From: Actinomadura alba
GTDB taxonomy: Bacteria; Actinomycetota; Actinomycetes; Streptosporangiales; Streptosporangiaceae
Direction: 5' to 3'
Length of the DNA: 64,000 nucleotides
Assembly: GCF_014323705.1 (NCBI RefSeq)
Contig: NZ_JABVEC010000012.1
Span: 124,001-188,000 of the forward strand
The notes below the pieces were generated by a model. It searched no databases. It worked only from the letters and a program-made list of their open reading frames with translations, and was not told where the DNA came from. Of the stretch, positions 35,281 to 44,981 are shown piece after piece. Position 1 is the stretch's first letter. Each line of letters starts with the position of its first letter. The position numbers and the translations under genes were made by a program.

Positions 35281-36552
35281 ATGTCTTCTGCCACACGATG
35301 GCTGCTTGCCATCTCCTTGCTGGCCGGCTTTGTCTTCTCGAGCGCACAACCGGCCGCCGCTACAGCTCGCGACTGGACAGCCACCTGGACCGCCTCGCCA
35401 CAGCGTCCGAGCGCCGGCTTCGCCCCGAACTGGTCGGAGCAGGGCTTCGCGCACCAAACCGTCCGCCAGACCGTCCGGGTCAGCGCCGGCGGCGTGGCCG
35501 CCCGGATACGGCTGTCGAACGCCTACGGCACCACCCCGCTCACCATCGCCGGCGCTACGGTCGCCCGCACCTCACGCGGCGCCGCCGTACGACCAGGCTC
35601 GCTGCGACACCTGACCGTCAGCCGGGCACGGACCTTCACGATCCCGGTCGGCGCCGAACTCGCCAGCGACCCGGTACCGTTGCGGCTGGCCACCCTGGAG
35701 TCGGTCACCGTCACCTTCTTCCTGGCAGCGCCGACTGGTCCGGCGACGTTCCACGCCCAGGCCCTTGCGACCAGCTACCGAGCCGCTGGCGACCACACGG
35801 CCGACATCGGCGGTGAAGCGTTCACGCAGACCTCGCAGTCCTGGTACTACCTGAGCGGCGTGGACGTCATCGGCCCCGCATCGCGCAACGGCGTGGTCGC
35901 CTTCGGCGACTCCCTCACCGATGGAGCCACCAGCAGCACGGACGCCAACAACCGCTACCCCGACGAACTCGCCGAACGGCTGGCTGCCGCCGGCCGGCCG
36001 CACGCCGTGCTGAACCAGGGCATGGCCGGCAACCGCGTCACGGTCGACTCCGCCTGGTTCGGCGACAAAGCCACATCACGGTTCCGGCGCGATGTCCTCG
36101 GCCAAGCCGGCGTGCGCACGGTAATCATCCTGGAAGGCATCAACGACCTCGGCATCAGCGAGCTGGCGGCCGCATCGCCCGCCCCGATCTTCGCGCCGTA
36201 CCCCGACGTCTCCACCGAGAAGATCATCTCCGGGCATCGTGAACTGATCCGGCTCGCACACACCCACGGCCTCCGAGTCATCGGCGCGACGCTGCCTCCG
36301 ATCAAGGGATCGGCGTACTACACCGCGCACAGCGAAGCCAAACGGGAGGCACTCAATGCCTGGATCCGCACATCGGGCGAGTACGACGCAGTGATCGATC
36401 TCGACCGCGTCATGGCTTCACCGTCCGATGGCGACCGGCTCAACCCGGCCTACGACTCGGGCGACCATCTGCATCCCAACAACGCCGGCTACCGAGCCAT
36501 GGCCTACGCCGTCGACCCCGCCGTCCTCGTCCAACCACGAGGTGCCGTATGA
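35281..36552 (+). CDS. Secreted SGNH/GDSL hydrolase
   Basis: A 423-residue exported esterase-type protein. The signal peptide ends near QPAAATA (residue 28). An N-terminal beta-domain of about 170 residues precedes the catalytic domain: block I FGDSLTDGA (Ser nucleophile), block II GMAGNRV, block III GINDLG and block V DHLHPNNAGY with Asp/His. All SGNH residues are present. It starts 3 bases after the SnoaL stop and overlaps the MFS gene by ATGA, so the run is one operon. Substrate unknown. Confidence 0.9.
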   Translation: MSSATRWLLAISLLAGFVFSSAQPAAATARDWTATWTASPQRPSAGFAPNWSEQGFAHQTVRQTVRVSAGGVAARIRLSNAYGTTPLTIAGATVARTSRGAAVRPGSLRHLTVSRARTFTIPVGAELASDPVPLRLATLESVTVTFFLAAPTGPATFHAQALATSYRAAGDHTADIGGEAFTQTSQSWYYLSGVDVIGPASRNGVVAFGDSLTDGATSSTDANNRYPDELAERLAAAGRPHAVLNQGMAGNRVTVDSAWFGDKATSRFRRDVLGQAGVRTVIILEGINDLGISELAAASPAPIFAPYPDVSTEKIISGHRELIRLAHTHGLRVIGATLPPIKGSAYYTAHSEAKREALNAWIRTSGEYDAVIDLDRVMASPSDGDRLNPAYDSGDHLHPNNAGYRAMAYAVDPAVLVQPRGAV

Positions 36553-38039
36553 CCGGCTCGAGCCCTGGCGCTCAGGTGTCCAAGCCGCAGTCGAAAGGGC
36601 TGATGCTCGCCCTGATCGCCGCCACGCAGTTCACCGTCGCCGCCGACTACAACATCGTCTACGTCGCGCTGCCGGACATGGGGCGGGCACTCGGGTTCAC
36701 CGCGCAGTCCCTGCAGTGGGTCGTCAGCTCCTACGCCATCGCCCTCGGCGGGTTCCTCCTGCTCGGTGGGCGGCTGGTCGACCGGCTCGGGGCACGCCGG
36801 ATGCTGATACTTGGGCTGGCCCTGTTCGGGCTGGCCTGCCTGGCCGGCGGGTTTGCCGGCGGCCCCGCCCCACTCATCGCCGCCCGGGCCGTCCAAGGAA
36901 TCGGCGCGGCGCTGCTCGCACCGGCGACGCTGACCCTCATCAACACCCGCTTCGCGGAAGGGCGGGAGCGTAACCACGCGCTCGCCGTGTGGGGCGCGGT
37001 CGGCAGCGCAGGGCTGGCGGCCGGCGCCCTGCTCGGCGGGGTGCTGACCGACGCGTGGGGATGGCGGTGGGTGCTGTTCGTGCTGGCGGCGCCCGCGCTG
37101 CTGGCCGCGGCCGCGGCCCCGGTGGTTCTGGACCCGGACCGGCCCGGCAATGACCGAGCAGGGGTGTGGGGCCGGATCGACGTGCCGGGCGCGGTGCTCG
37201 CCACCGTCGGATCCTCACTCCTCGTGCTGGGCCTGGTGAACGGACCGGAGTCGGGCTGGGGGTCACTCCAGGGCGCAGGCTCGATCACCGCCGGGGTGCT
37301 GATGCTCGGTGCGTTCCTGCTTGCGGAGGGGCGGACCCGGGACCCACTGATGCCGCCGGGGCTGCTCCGCAACCGGAACCTAGCGATCTCGGTGCTGGTG
37401 ATCCTGATCTTCCAGAGCGCGCTCGGTGGATGCTATTACCTCTACACCACCTACCTGCAAGGCGTGCTGCACTACGACGCGCTGGCGGCCGGGCTGGCGT
37501 TCCTGCCGCTGGCCGCCTGCTCCATGGTGGCGGCGCTGTGGCTGGCCAGGGTGCTTGGACGGTTGGGGCTGCGCGTCACGCTGGTGACGGGCATGACCGT
37601 CAACGGCATTGGCATCGTGCTGACGGCGGCGGCCGTGGGCACGGGGGCGCCCTTCTGGGCGCTGCTGCCCGGGCTTGTCGTTTGGGGAATCGGCGGTGGC
37701 ATGACCTTCCCGGCGATGTTCGCCAGCGCGGCGACCGGGGTCGAGCCGGACAAGGCAGGCATCGCCTCCGGTGTCGCGTCGGCCTTCCAACAGATCGGCG
37801 GCGCTGCCGGGCTGGCGATCCTGGTGGCCATCGCGACAGCGGCCGGCCTCGGCGACAGCGCGGGGACGGATTCAACCGCCGATGGCATGCAGACAGCCAT
37901 GTGGATCGGCGGCGCCGCCTCGATGGGAGGCGGCCTGCTGGCCCTTGCCCTGCACCGGCCGGGCACTCCGACGCGGCCCCGAACGGCGGAGGGCAGGCCG
38001 ACAGCTCGGCCGGAGGACGCGGACACAGTGAAATCGTGA
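36549..38039 (+). CDS. DHA2-type MFS drug exporter (14 helices)
   Basis: A 496-residue transporter with 14 predicted helices. Landmarks: YNIVYVALPDMGRALGF after helix 1, GGRLVDRLGARR (motif A), and LGGVLTDAWGWRWVLFVLAA (motif C region). The start codon lies in an ATGA overlap with the SGNH hydrolase. As last gene of the TetR-controlled run, it probably exports the compound sensed by that regulator. A hairpin follows at 38055. Confidence 0.9.
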   Translation: MTGSSPGAQVSKPQSKGLMLALIAATQFTVAADYNIVYVALPDMGRALGFTAQSLQWVVSSYAIALGGFLLLGGRLVDRLGARRMLILGLALFGLACLAGGFAGGPAPLIAARAVQGIGAALLAPATLTLINTRFAEGRERNHALAVWGAVGSAGLAAGALLGGVLTDAWGWRWVLFVLAAPALLAAAAAPVVLDPDRPGNDRAGVWGRIDVPGAVLATVGSSLLVLGLVNGPESGWGSLQGAGSITAGVLMLGAFLLAEGRTRDPLMPPGLLRNRNLAISVLVILIFQSALGGCYYLYTTYLQGVLHYDALAAGLAFLPLAACSMVAALWLARVLGRLGLRVTLVTGMTVNGIGIVLTAAAVGTGAPFWALLPGLVVWGIGGGMTFPAMFASAATGVEPDKAGIASGVASAFQQIGGAAGLAILVAIATAAGLGDSAGTDSTADGMQTAMWIGGAASMGGGLLALALHRPGTPTRPRTAEGRPTARPEDADTVKS

Positions 38040-38054
38040 TCCACTTGCTGGTGT

Positions 38055-38075
38055 AGCGTGCCCGCCCGGCACGCT
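38055..38075 (+). terminator. Hairpin after the DHA2 exporter
   Basis: AGCGTGCC (38055-38062) pairs perfectly with GGCACGCT (38068-38075) around a 5-base loop, 16 bases after the exporter stop. There is no T tract, as usual in high-GC actinomycetes. The next gene converges from the right, so it may serve both. Confidence 0.5.
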
Positions 38076-38197
38076 CCACCAGCCCCGTGGTGTCGGTGGT
38101 GAAGGAGCGTCAAACCCTGCGCTCCGCAGGCACCGGACGGGGTAAGTGTGGCGCACGATGCGGGGGACCGCGCAGCCACGGCCCCCTCGCATGGCGT

Positions 38198-39577
38198 TCA
38201 GGCCTTGACGCGGCGCAGCGCGCGTCCGTTGCAGTGGATGTAGCGGGTGCCGTCGCCGAGCTGGAGGAACACCACCGCCTGGGCCTCGCCGCTGCCGAGG
38301 TGGCCGGCGGCGTAGATGTTCTCGTCCAGGGTCGGCAGCAGCGGGCCCTTGAAGTTCGTGCCGCCGAGGTTGTCGGCGATGATGCCGCGCGGCATGAGCG
38401 TCAGGGCCAGCTCGCGGTCGTCGCCGGGCTCGACGAGCATGGTGACGTTGACGCTGTCGTAGGTGCCGGTCCAGTCGTCGGCGCCGGCCGGCAGGGGCGC
38501 CCCGGACACCGCGACGGCCTGGGCGGGCATGGTGATCCCGGCGAGCTCGGAGAAGATCTCCCCGAACAGGCGCGCGCCCAGCAGCGAGGAGTCGCCACCG
38601 TTGAAGGTGATGACCACCGCGGTGTCATGACCGGGCGCGAACCGCATCAGGCAACCCTGGCCGACGTTGCCGCCGTCGTGCCCCGCGACCCGGCCGCCGT
38701 CCCAGTCCATGAGCATCAGCCCGAGGCCCCAGTGGTCGGCCAGGCGGGTGTCGGGGACGGCGATCTGCGCGGTGCGCATCAGCCGGACGGCGTCCGCGGG
38801 CAGGACGCGCTCGCCGGTCAGCGGTGAGACCCCGTCGTCCAGGAGCATCCGGCCGAACGCCAGGACGTCCTCCGCGGTCGCGCTGAGCCCGCCCGCCGGG
38901 CCGATGGATCGAAGGTACGACCAGCGCGGCGCGGGAACCGGCTTCCCGTCGGTCCCCGGCACGTGCCCGTACGCCGCACGGAACCGCAGCACGTCGTCCG
39001 GGAACGCCACGGTCCGGGTGACGCCGAGCGGGTCGAGCAGCTCGGTGCGGATCGCGTCCTCGAACGTGCCGCCGGTGACCTTCTCCACCACCCGCCCGAT
39101 GATCACGAAGCCGCTGTTGCAGTACGACATGATCGTGTCCGGCGGCTGTGCCTGCTCCAGCGTGACGCACGACTCGACATACCGCTCCAGCGCGTCGTCG
39201 CCCCGCCCGGTGTCGAGGAAGTGGTCTCCGTCGATCCCGCCGGTGTGCGTGAGCAGATGACGCAGCGTCAGCCGCTGGGAGACCACCGGGTCGGCGACGC
39301 GGAACTCCGGGACGTAGGTGATCAGCGGGATGTCGATGTCGAGCACCCCGCGGTCGGCCAGCCGCATGACCAGCGCGGCCGTGTACGCCTTGGTCACCGA
39401 GCCGATCTGGAAGACCGAGCCGGGGGTGGTCTCGACGCCGGTCTCCAGGTGGAGGACACCGGTCGCCAGCGCCAGAGATTCGCCCCCGTGATAGATGGCC
39501 AGCGTCGCGCCGGGCACGTCGCCCGCGGCCGCCGCCTCGTCGAGCAGGCGCTGCCAGCGCCCCCGGTTGAGGGACAT
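38198..39577 (-). CDS. Serine hydrolase of the class C beta-lactamase/DD-peptidase fold
   Basis: A 459-residue protein from ATG 39577 (GGAG six bases before); an in-frame TTG lies upstream. It has S60VTK63 and Y152CN154, the SxxK and YxN motifs of PF00144. The C-terminal 100 residues form an additional beta-rich domain (LPAGADDWTGTYDSVNVTML). No signal peptide is visible, so it may be cytoplasmic and act on small D-amino-acid amides or peptides. It is third in the operon after the GNAT and racemase/epimerase genes. Confidence 0.88.
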   Translation of the reverse strand: MSLNRGRWQRLLDEAAAAGDVPGATLAIYHGGESLALATGVLHLETGVETTPGSVFQIGSVTKAYTAALVMRLADRGVLDIDIPLITYVPEFRVADPVVSQRLTLRHLLTHTGGIDGDHFLDTGRGDDALERYVESCVTLEQAQPPDTIMSYCNSGFVIIGRVVEKVTGGTFEDAIRTELLDPLGVTRTVAFPDDVLRFRAAYGHVPGTDGKPVPAPRWSYLRSIGPAGGLSATAEDVLAFGRMLLDDGVSPLTGERVLPADAVRLMRTAQIAVPDTRLADHWGLGLMLMDWDGGRVAGHDGGNVGQGCLMRFAPGHDTAVVITFNGGDSSLLGARLFGEIFSELAGITMPAQAVAVSGAPLPAGADDWTGTYDSVNVTMLVEPGDDRELALTLMPRGIIADNLGGTNFKGPLLPTLDENIYAAGHLGSGEAQAVVFLQLGDGTRYIHCNGRALRRVKA

Positions 39578-39617
39578 CGAACGCTCCAATGTGTCGTGAT
39601 TCCAGGCCGGGGCCTGG

Positions 39618-40718
39618 TCAGAGGGGGATCCATTCGGCGGAGGTGGTGAACTCGTCCAGGCGCTCCGGGAGGGGGTCCACCCCGATGCCCGGTCCCACGG
39701 GCACGTCGAGGTGGCCGTCGTCCAGCTCGAATGGCTCGGTGATGTCGGCGGCGTAGTAGCGGCGGGACGCCGACGTGTCGCCGGGCAGGGTGAAGCCGGG
39801 CAGTGCGGCCAGTGCGACGTTGGGGGCGCGGCCGAGGCCGGTCTCCAGCATCCCGCCGCACCACACCGGGACGCCGTGCGCCTGGCACAGGTCGTGGATG
39901 CGGCGGGCCTCCAGGTACCCGCCGACGCGGCCGGGTTTGATGTTGATGATCGCGGCGGCGCCCAGCGAGATCGCGGCGGCGGCGTGCGCGGCGGACTCGA
40001 TCGATTCGTCCAGGCAGACCGGAGTCTTGATCATCTGGGCGAGCCTGGCGTGCTGGACAAGGTCGTCGTCGGCCAGCGGCTGCTCGATCAGCAGCAGGTC
40101 GAAGTCGTCCAGCCGCGCGAGCCGCCGGGCGTCGGCGAGGGTGTACGCGGCGTTGGCGTCGACCTGGAGGAGCAGGTCGTCGCCGAACCGCTCGCGGACG
40201 GCGCGGACGGGCGCCACGTCCCACTCCGGTTCGATCTTCAGCTTGATCCGGACGTAGCCCTCGGCGATGTACCCCGCGACGGCGTCCAGCAGCTCGGGAA
40301 TCGAGTCCATGATCCCGACCGAGACCCCGCAGGGCACCCGGTCGCGGGCCACGCCGAGGGACCGCCCGAACGACTCGCCGACCGCGCGCAGCTGCGCGTC
40401 GAGGATGGCGGTGCCCAGCGCGGCCTTGGCCATCCGGTGGCCTTTGAACGGTTCGAGCGCGCGCTCGGCCGCGTGGGCGTCCACGTTCGCGGGCAGCGCC
40501 GGGATCAGGAATCGCCGCAGCACGTCCGCCGTGCCGTCCACGTACTCGGAGGAGTACAGCGGCCCGGACATCGCGACGCACTCGCCCCACCCCTCCGCCT
40601 CGGGCGTCACCACGCGGACCAGCAGCACGTCGCGCGCGGTCTCGGTGCCGAAGGACGTGCGGAACGGCGCCACCAGCGGCATCGCGATCCGCCGCAGCTC
40701 GATTCCGGTGATCTTCAT
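39618..40718 (-). CDS. N-succinylamino-acid racemase / dipeptide-epimerase-like enzyme (MenC group)
   Basis: A 366-residue enolase-superfamily enzyme. The catalytic set of the MLE/OSBS/NSAR group is complete: RIKLKIE (K159, K161), metal ligands D187 (VDANAAY), E212 (IEQPL) and D237 (DES), and K261 (NIKPGRVGG). The reaction would be 1,1-proton transfer on an N-acylamino acid or dipeptide, or o-succinylbenzoate synthesis. No other menaquinone gene is nearby and a GNAT gene overlaps, which favours N-succinylamino-acid racemase. It overlaps the GNAT gene by ATGA. Confidence 0.88.
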   Translation of the reverse strand: MKITGIELRRIAMPLVAPFRTSFGTETARDVLLVRVVTPEAEGWGECVAMSGPLYSSEYVDGTADVLRRFLIPALPANVDAHAAERALEPFKGHRMAKAALGTAILDAQLRAVGESFGRSLGVARDRVPCGVSVGIMDSIPELLDAVAGYIAEGYVRIKLKIEPEWDVAPVRAVRERFGDDLLLQVDANAAYTLADARRLARLDDFDLLLIEQPLADDDLVQHARLAQMIKTPVCLDESIESAAHAAAAISLGAAAIINIKPGRVGGYLEARRIHDLCQAHGVPVWCGGMLETGLGRAPNVALAALPGFTLPGDTSASRRYYAADITEPFELDDGHLDVPVGPGIGVDPLPERLDEFTTSAEWIPL

Positions 40719-41524
40719 GAGGACCCCTTGGCGTGGTTGAATCCGCGTTCGATCGGCTCGCGTTCGACGACGTAGCAGGACCTGCGGTGGAATCCGGTGA
40801 CCCGCGCGCCCTCGTCCAGCAGACCGCCCAGCACGTCCCGGAGCGCGACCCGCCAGGCGCGGGCGGCCTCCGGATCCCGCCGGCGCAGCCCCTCGATGTC
40901 CTGCGGCACCGCGACCAGGAGCGCCGGCGCGTTGGTCGTGCCGGGCACCGGCCGGCCGTCGTGGTCGCTCAGCGCGGCCACCGCCCCCGCGGGGACCCCG
41001 GCCTGAACGGCCCGTCCCGCCGCGGCGGCGACGACCCGCGGGTCCGCCAGCGGCCAGGCCGCCAGCACCCGGTCGGTCTCGTCCCCGCTGTTGATCGAGT
41101 CGTCCATGGCCCCGTAGAACGAGGCCAGGTACTCCACGGGACGGGCGCCCAGCTTGACCAAGTTGAAGTGCGCGTTACGGCTGACCAGCGGATCGTAGGT
41201 CCAGGTGATGCGGCTCAGCCCGCGGTCCAGCGCCCACCGGCGCTGGTGCAGCTTCAGCGCCATGCCGATCCCGCGGCCGGCCCTGGCGCCGGTCATGTGG
41301 GAGTGCAGCGAAACCCCGGGCGGGGCGGCCAGGAAGGCTATCGACATCCCGACCAAGCGGCCGTCCTGGTAGGCCCCGGCCACGTAGTTCCCCGCGTGCG
41401 ACAGGGCGCGCAGCAGCTCGACCTGGACCGGTTCCGCGCCGGGATCGGGGTGCCAGATGGCGTCGATCAGCCGGTAGACCTCGTAGAGGTCCTCCAGCTC
41501 GTAGAGCTCGCGCACCTCGATCAC
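40715..41524 (-). CDS. GNAT acyltransferase paired with the racemase
   Basis: A 269-residue GNAT protein with GTG start at 41524. MTGARAGRGIGMALKLHQRR (about residues 79-98) is the acyl-CoA loop, followed by the strand ITWTYDPLVSRNAHFN. It matches the predicted GNAT superfamily that accompanies N-succinylamino-acid racemases. In characterised systems the transferase succinylates D-amino acids before racemisation. A 33-codon ORF ends in its start codon (GTGA overlap). Confidence 0.85.
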   Translation of the reverse strand: MIEVRELYELEDLYEVYRLIDAIWHPDPGAEPVQVELLRALSHAGNYVAGAYQDGRLVGMSIAFLAAPPGVSLHSHMTGARAGRGIGMALKLHQRRWALDRGLSRITWTYDPLVSRNAHFNLVKLGARPVEYLASFYGAMDDSINSGDETDRVLAAWPLADPRVVAAAAGRAVQAGVPAGAVAALSDHDGRPVPGTTNAPALLVAVPQDIEGLRRRDPEAARAWRVALRDVLGGLLDEGARVTGFHRRSCYVVEREPIERGFNHAKGSS

Positions 41525-41622
41525 CGCGCCACCGCCGGGTGGCCGGACGAGAAGGACCCGCAGACCACGAGCTCTTCCAGGTCGGCCGTCATCGCGGCGC
41601 GGAGCTGAGGCTCAATGAACAC
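41521..41622 (-). CDS. 33-residue ORF at the head of the GNAT-racemase-hydrolase operon
   Basis: Starts at GTG 41622 behind GGAAGG and ends in a TGA that overlaps the GNAT GTG start. The product begins MFIEPQLRAAMTADLEELVV and ends CGSFSSGHPAVAR. Nearly all third positions are G or C, as expected for a real gene here. The acidic LEEL stretch followed by a small Cys/Gly/Ser-rich tail looks like a precursor peptide layout, but no RiPP family is recognised and a simple leader peptide is equally possible. Confidence 0.5.
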   Translation of the reverse strand: MFIEPQLRAAMTADLEELVVCGSFSSGHPAVAR

Positions 41623-41737
41623 GGACCGGCCTTCCGAGGAGTCGATACCAGGACACTAAGCGAGGTCAGAGCCCCGGAGTTCGTCCCATGCGACAAGAGG
41701 AGCCGGAGATTCGTCGCCCGATCCCAAGAGGCGGCCG

Positions 41738-44170
41738 TCAGGAGATGTTCGGGGAGGTGCGCCGGCGCAGCATGGCCCGTGCCGGGAGGAGGATCGCGGC
41801 GGCGCCGGAACCGGCCACGCCGAGGAGTAGCGCTGCGCAGCTCACGAGGGAGATCTCGGGCAACGGGAGCCCGGTGACCGCCGTGGCGAAGGCCATGAGC
41901 GTCACCGCGACGATGAGGGACCCGGCCGCGACTCCGGTGCCGAGGACGATGGCGGCCTCGAGCCGCAGCATTCGCAGCACCTGCCGGCGCGTCGCGCCGA
42001 CCAGGCGCAACAGGGCGAACTCACGCCGGCGTGCCGCGGTCGCCAGCGCCAGCGTCGTGACCAGGCCGATGACGATGAACCCGGTGATCGCCACGACGAC
42101 CACATGACTGATGAACTCCTGAAGCCGGAGCTCCTGCGAAAGCCTGGCGCCGAACGCGGTGCGATCGATCACGTGGGCCCCGGCGTACGCGGCGGCGACC
42201 GGCCGGAGGCCGGCGTTCCCACGGATGAGGACGTGGTCGTCCAGGCTCGTGGAGGAGTGAGCGCCGACCAGGGCGTGGGGAAGAATCACGTCGCCGAAGC
42301 CGAGGCCCCGCTCGTACACCGCCACCACGCGGGCCCTGACGCGGGTTCCGTCGCCGAGCCAGAGCGGGGTCACAGAGCCGACGTGGAGCCCGCCGGCGAC
42401 GTCCCGGCTGAGCGCGATGGTCTCGCCGCGCAGATCGCCGAGCCGGCCGGAGGTCGGCTTCGGGTCCATCGTCGCCTCGGCGTCTTCGCCGACGCCCAGG
42501 GCGGACAGGGACCTGAGGTTCTTCTCGCCCAGTTCCTTGACCGCCATGACAACGGTGGTGCGCTTGACCGGTGTGGCGGCCGTGACGCCGGGCACGCGGC
42601 GCGCGGCCTCAGCGGCGCCCTGCGGTAGCCCTGGCCCGGCCGACACCAGCACCTGGTCGGCGCGGTTGCCGGCGGAGGCCTGCTCGGCCGTCGCGTGGAC
42701 GACCGTGGACTGTGCGAACAGCTGAGTACCGGCGAAGGCGATGGCCAGCGCGACAGGCGTGATGACGGACCCCGCGCGCAGGGCGGCGGCTCCGCCGGCG
42801 TGCTGGGCCAGCCGCCCGGCCACCGGCGACACCAGGCGGGCCGCGCGGCCCAGAACCCGGTTGCCGAAGCGTGCCACCAGCGGCCCCAGCAGGGCGGTGG
42901 CGATGATCAGGCAGATGACCAGACCGCCGATCGAGGCGGTCGCGGTGGGCCCGGTGGTGGCAGTGGACGCCCCGAGCGCGCTCAGGCTGATGACGAGGAA
43001 CACCACGCCGGTGACGACGCGCCGGCGGGGCAGGTCGGCGGGCTCGACGGCGGCCTCGCCCAGTGCCTCGAGGGGACGGATCCGCGAGGCTCGCAGGGAC
43101 GCCAGCAGCGCGGTCACGGTCGCGGCGAGCAGCGTGACGGAGAATGCGGCCAGCGCGGGCGCGAGACTGAGGGACAGCCCGAAGCCCTTCGGCAGGACGC
43201 CCTTGTGGAGCATCGCCGCGTGCATGCCGGCGCCGAGCGCGAGCGATAGGACGCCGCCGAGGAGGGCGGCGGGCACCCCGACCGTCAGCGTCTCGCGCAT
43301 CAGCTGTCGGCGTACCTGCCAGGGCGTCGCTCCGATCGCGCGGAGCAGCGCGAACTCGCGTGCGCGCTCTCGTACCGACAGGGCGATCAGCCCGCCGACG
43401 ATCACCAGCGCGGTCATCACGGCGACGCCGGCGAGCGACGCGCCCAGTTCCAGGATGTCCGGCCGGGCGACGGCCACGGCGAGGTCCTCGGCGTCGCCGC
43501 GCGCCGGTCCGGTGGCCACGGTGAGCCCGGGCGCGGCCTTGCGGAGGGAGTCGGGGGTCACCTTGGCGTCCGCGAGCACCGCGAGGGCGTCCGCCTGGCC
43601 GGGATGGCCGTACAGCGCTGCCGCCGTTCCCGTGGTGAAGAACGCCGTGTCGTGCCCGGACGAGACCAGCCCGGTGACCCGGTACGGCTGTGGTCTCCCG
43701 TTGATCTGCAACCGGACCAACCCGCCCGGCGGGACACCGGCCGCTCGGCTCAGGACGACTTCGACCGCTGACCGTGGAGCCCGCCCGGCGCTCAGCCTGT
43801 AGGGGCCAAGGGCCGCCGAGTCCCAGCCGTGGCCGGTCATCGTCTGCCCCGAGGACGCCAGGACGGGGAATGACACGTCCGCGACCACGCCCCGTACGCC
43901 GGGGACGGCTCGCAGCCGTTCGGCCATGGCGACCGGCACCCGGGCGCGCTCGGCCAGCGGCCGGCTCTGCTCCTCCGGCTCGTCACCGAGCCGCTTCATC
44001 CGGTCCTTGACGCTCTGGTGCCCCGTCACGACCGCGGTGGCCGCACCGAACCGCTCGACCGGCGCATGTGCCCGCCAGGCCGACTCCAGCAGCACCCCGA
44101 ACGCCCCGACCAGCGCGGCGGCGAACAGCAGCGCCGCGAATACCCCGGTGAACGCACCCTTGTTCTTCAC
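41738..44170 (-). CDS. FtsX/MacB-like ABC transporter permease
   Basis: An 810-residue permease with two FtsX-type blocks. An N-terminal helix (about 10-30), an external domain (about 31-245), three helices with REFALLRAIGATPWQVRRQL, a long middle part with four helices, a second external domain, and a final three-helix block with REFALLRLVGATRRQVLRML. The repeated RxFALLRxxGAT motif is characteristic. It overlaps the ATPase gene by four bases. Such pairs export or detach antimicrobial peptides and lipids. Confidence 0.93.
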   Translation of the reverse strand: MKNKGAFTGVFAALLFAAALVGAFGVLLESAWRAHAPVERFGAATAVVTGHQSVKDRMKRLGDEPEEQSRPLAERARVPVAMAERLRAVPGVRGVVADVSFPVLASSGQTMTGHGWDSAALGPYRLSAGRAPRSAVEVVLSRAAGVPPGGLVRLQINGRPQPYRVTGLVSSGHDTAFFTTGTAAALYGHPGQADALAVLADAKVTPDSLRKAAPGLTVATGPARGDAEDLAVAVARPDILELGASLAGVAVMTALVIVGGLIALSVRERAREFALLRAIGATPWQVRRQLMRETLTVGVPAALLGGVLSLALGAGMHAAMLHKGVLPKGFGLSLSLAPALAAFSVTLLAATVTALLASLRASRIRPLEALGEAAVEPADLPRRRVVTGVVFLVISLSALGASTATTGPTATASIGGLVICLIIATALLGPLVARFGNRVLGRAARLVSPVAGRLAQHAGGAAALRAGSVITPVALAIAFAGTQLFAQSTVVHATAEQASAGNRADQVLVSAGPGLPQGAAEAARRVPGVTAATPVKRTTVVMAVKELGEKNLRSLSALGVGEDAEATMDPKPTSGRLGDLRGETIALSRDVAGGLHVGSVTPLWLGDGTRVRARVVAVYERGLGFGDVILPHALVGAHSSTSLDDHVLIRGNAGLRPVAAAYAGAHVIDRTAFGARLSQELRLQEFISHVVVVAITGFIVIGLVTTLALATAARRREFALLRLVGATRRQVLRMLRLEAAIVLGTGVAAGSLIVAVTLMAFATAVTGLPLPEISLVSCAALLLGVAGSGAAAILLPARAMLRRRTSPNIS

Positions 44171-44898
44171 AGCGATTCCCAGCGGTTCATCACGGCCGTA
44201 GGGGACGGGCCGACCATCTCGTCGACGATCCGGCCCTGGCTGAGGAAGAGGACCGAGTCGGCCCAGGCGGCCGCCATCGGGTCATGGGTCACGAGGACGA
44301 GCGTCTGCCCGGTGATGTCGACCGCCTCGCGCAGGAGCCGCAGTACCTCGCGGGCCGTGCGAGGGTCGAGCGCCCCCGTCGGCTCGTCCGCGAAGACCAC
44401 GTCGGGGCGGGTCACCAGGGCGCGAGCCAGGGCGGCGCGCTGCTGCTGGCCGCCCGACAGCTCGGACGGACGGTGCCGCAGCCGGTCGGACAGCCCGACG
44501 CGGCGCACCACCTCGTTCAGCCAGGAGGGGTCGGCCTCGATGCCACCGAGTTCGAGCGGGAGCGTGATGTTCTGCTCAACGTCCATGGACGGGATCAGGT
44601 TGAATGCCTGGAAGACGAACCCGATCCGCTCGCGGCGCAGCCGCGTCCGCTTGGCTTCGCCCAGACGGCCGAGGTCCACGCCGCCGATCCGGACGGTGCC
44701 CTCGCTGGGCCGGTCGAGGCCGGACGCGCAGTGCAGGAACGTGCTCTTGCCCGAGCCGGACGGCCCCATGACCGCGGTGAACCCGCCGCGCGGGAACGTC
44801 CACGTGACGCCGTCCAGGGCCCGGACGGCGCCGTAGGCCTTGGTGACCGACTCCAGGCTCACCGCCTGCGCGGTGGCCTCGGCCGTCATCGTCGTCAT
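44167..44898 (-). CDS. ABC transporter ATP-binding protein (LolD/MacB type)
   Basis: A 243-residue ATPase from ATG 44898, preceded by GAGGAGGATC; the frame is open further upstream but only through the promoter. Motifs: Walker A GPSGSGKST, ELSGGQQQRAALARAL signature, Walker B VVFADEPTGALD, switch LVTHD. Sequence and gene order fit the MacB/LolD/BceA group. It is divergent from the kinase/regulator pair across a gap with a long palindrome. Confidence 0.95.
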   Translation of the reverse strand: MTTMTAEATAQAVSLESVTKAYGAVRALDGVTWTFPRGGFTAVMGPSGSGKSTFLHCASGLDRPSEGTVRIGGVDLGRLGEAKRTRLRRERIGFVFQAFNLIPSMDVEQNITLPLELGGIEADPSWLNEVVRRVGLSDRLRHRPSELSGGQQQRAALARALVTRPDVVFADEPTGALDPRTAREVLRLLREAVDITGQTLVLVTHDPMAAAWADSVLFLSQGRIVDEMVGPSPTAVMNRWESL

Positions 44899-44981
44899 GA
44901 TCCTCCTCTGTGGGAAAGCGCCTCTCACCTGGTCGAACTTAGGCTTCGGAGGAGGCCGGTCACATTGGTGCGCGCTCCCGA

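Noticed and set aside
39618..40718. Assignment as menaquinone-pathway MenC
   Set aside because: The catalytic residues allow it, but no other men gene is near and the GNAT partner points to the N-acylamino-acid branch; left without a gene symbol.
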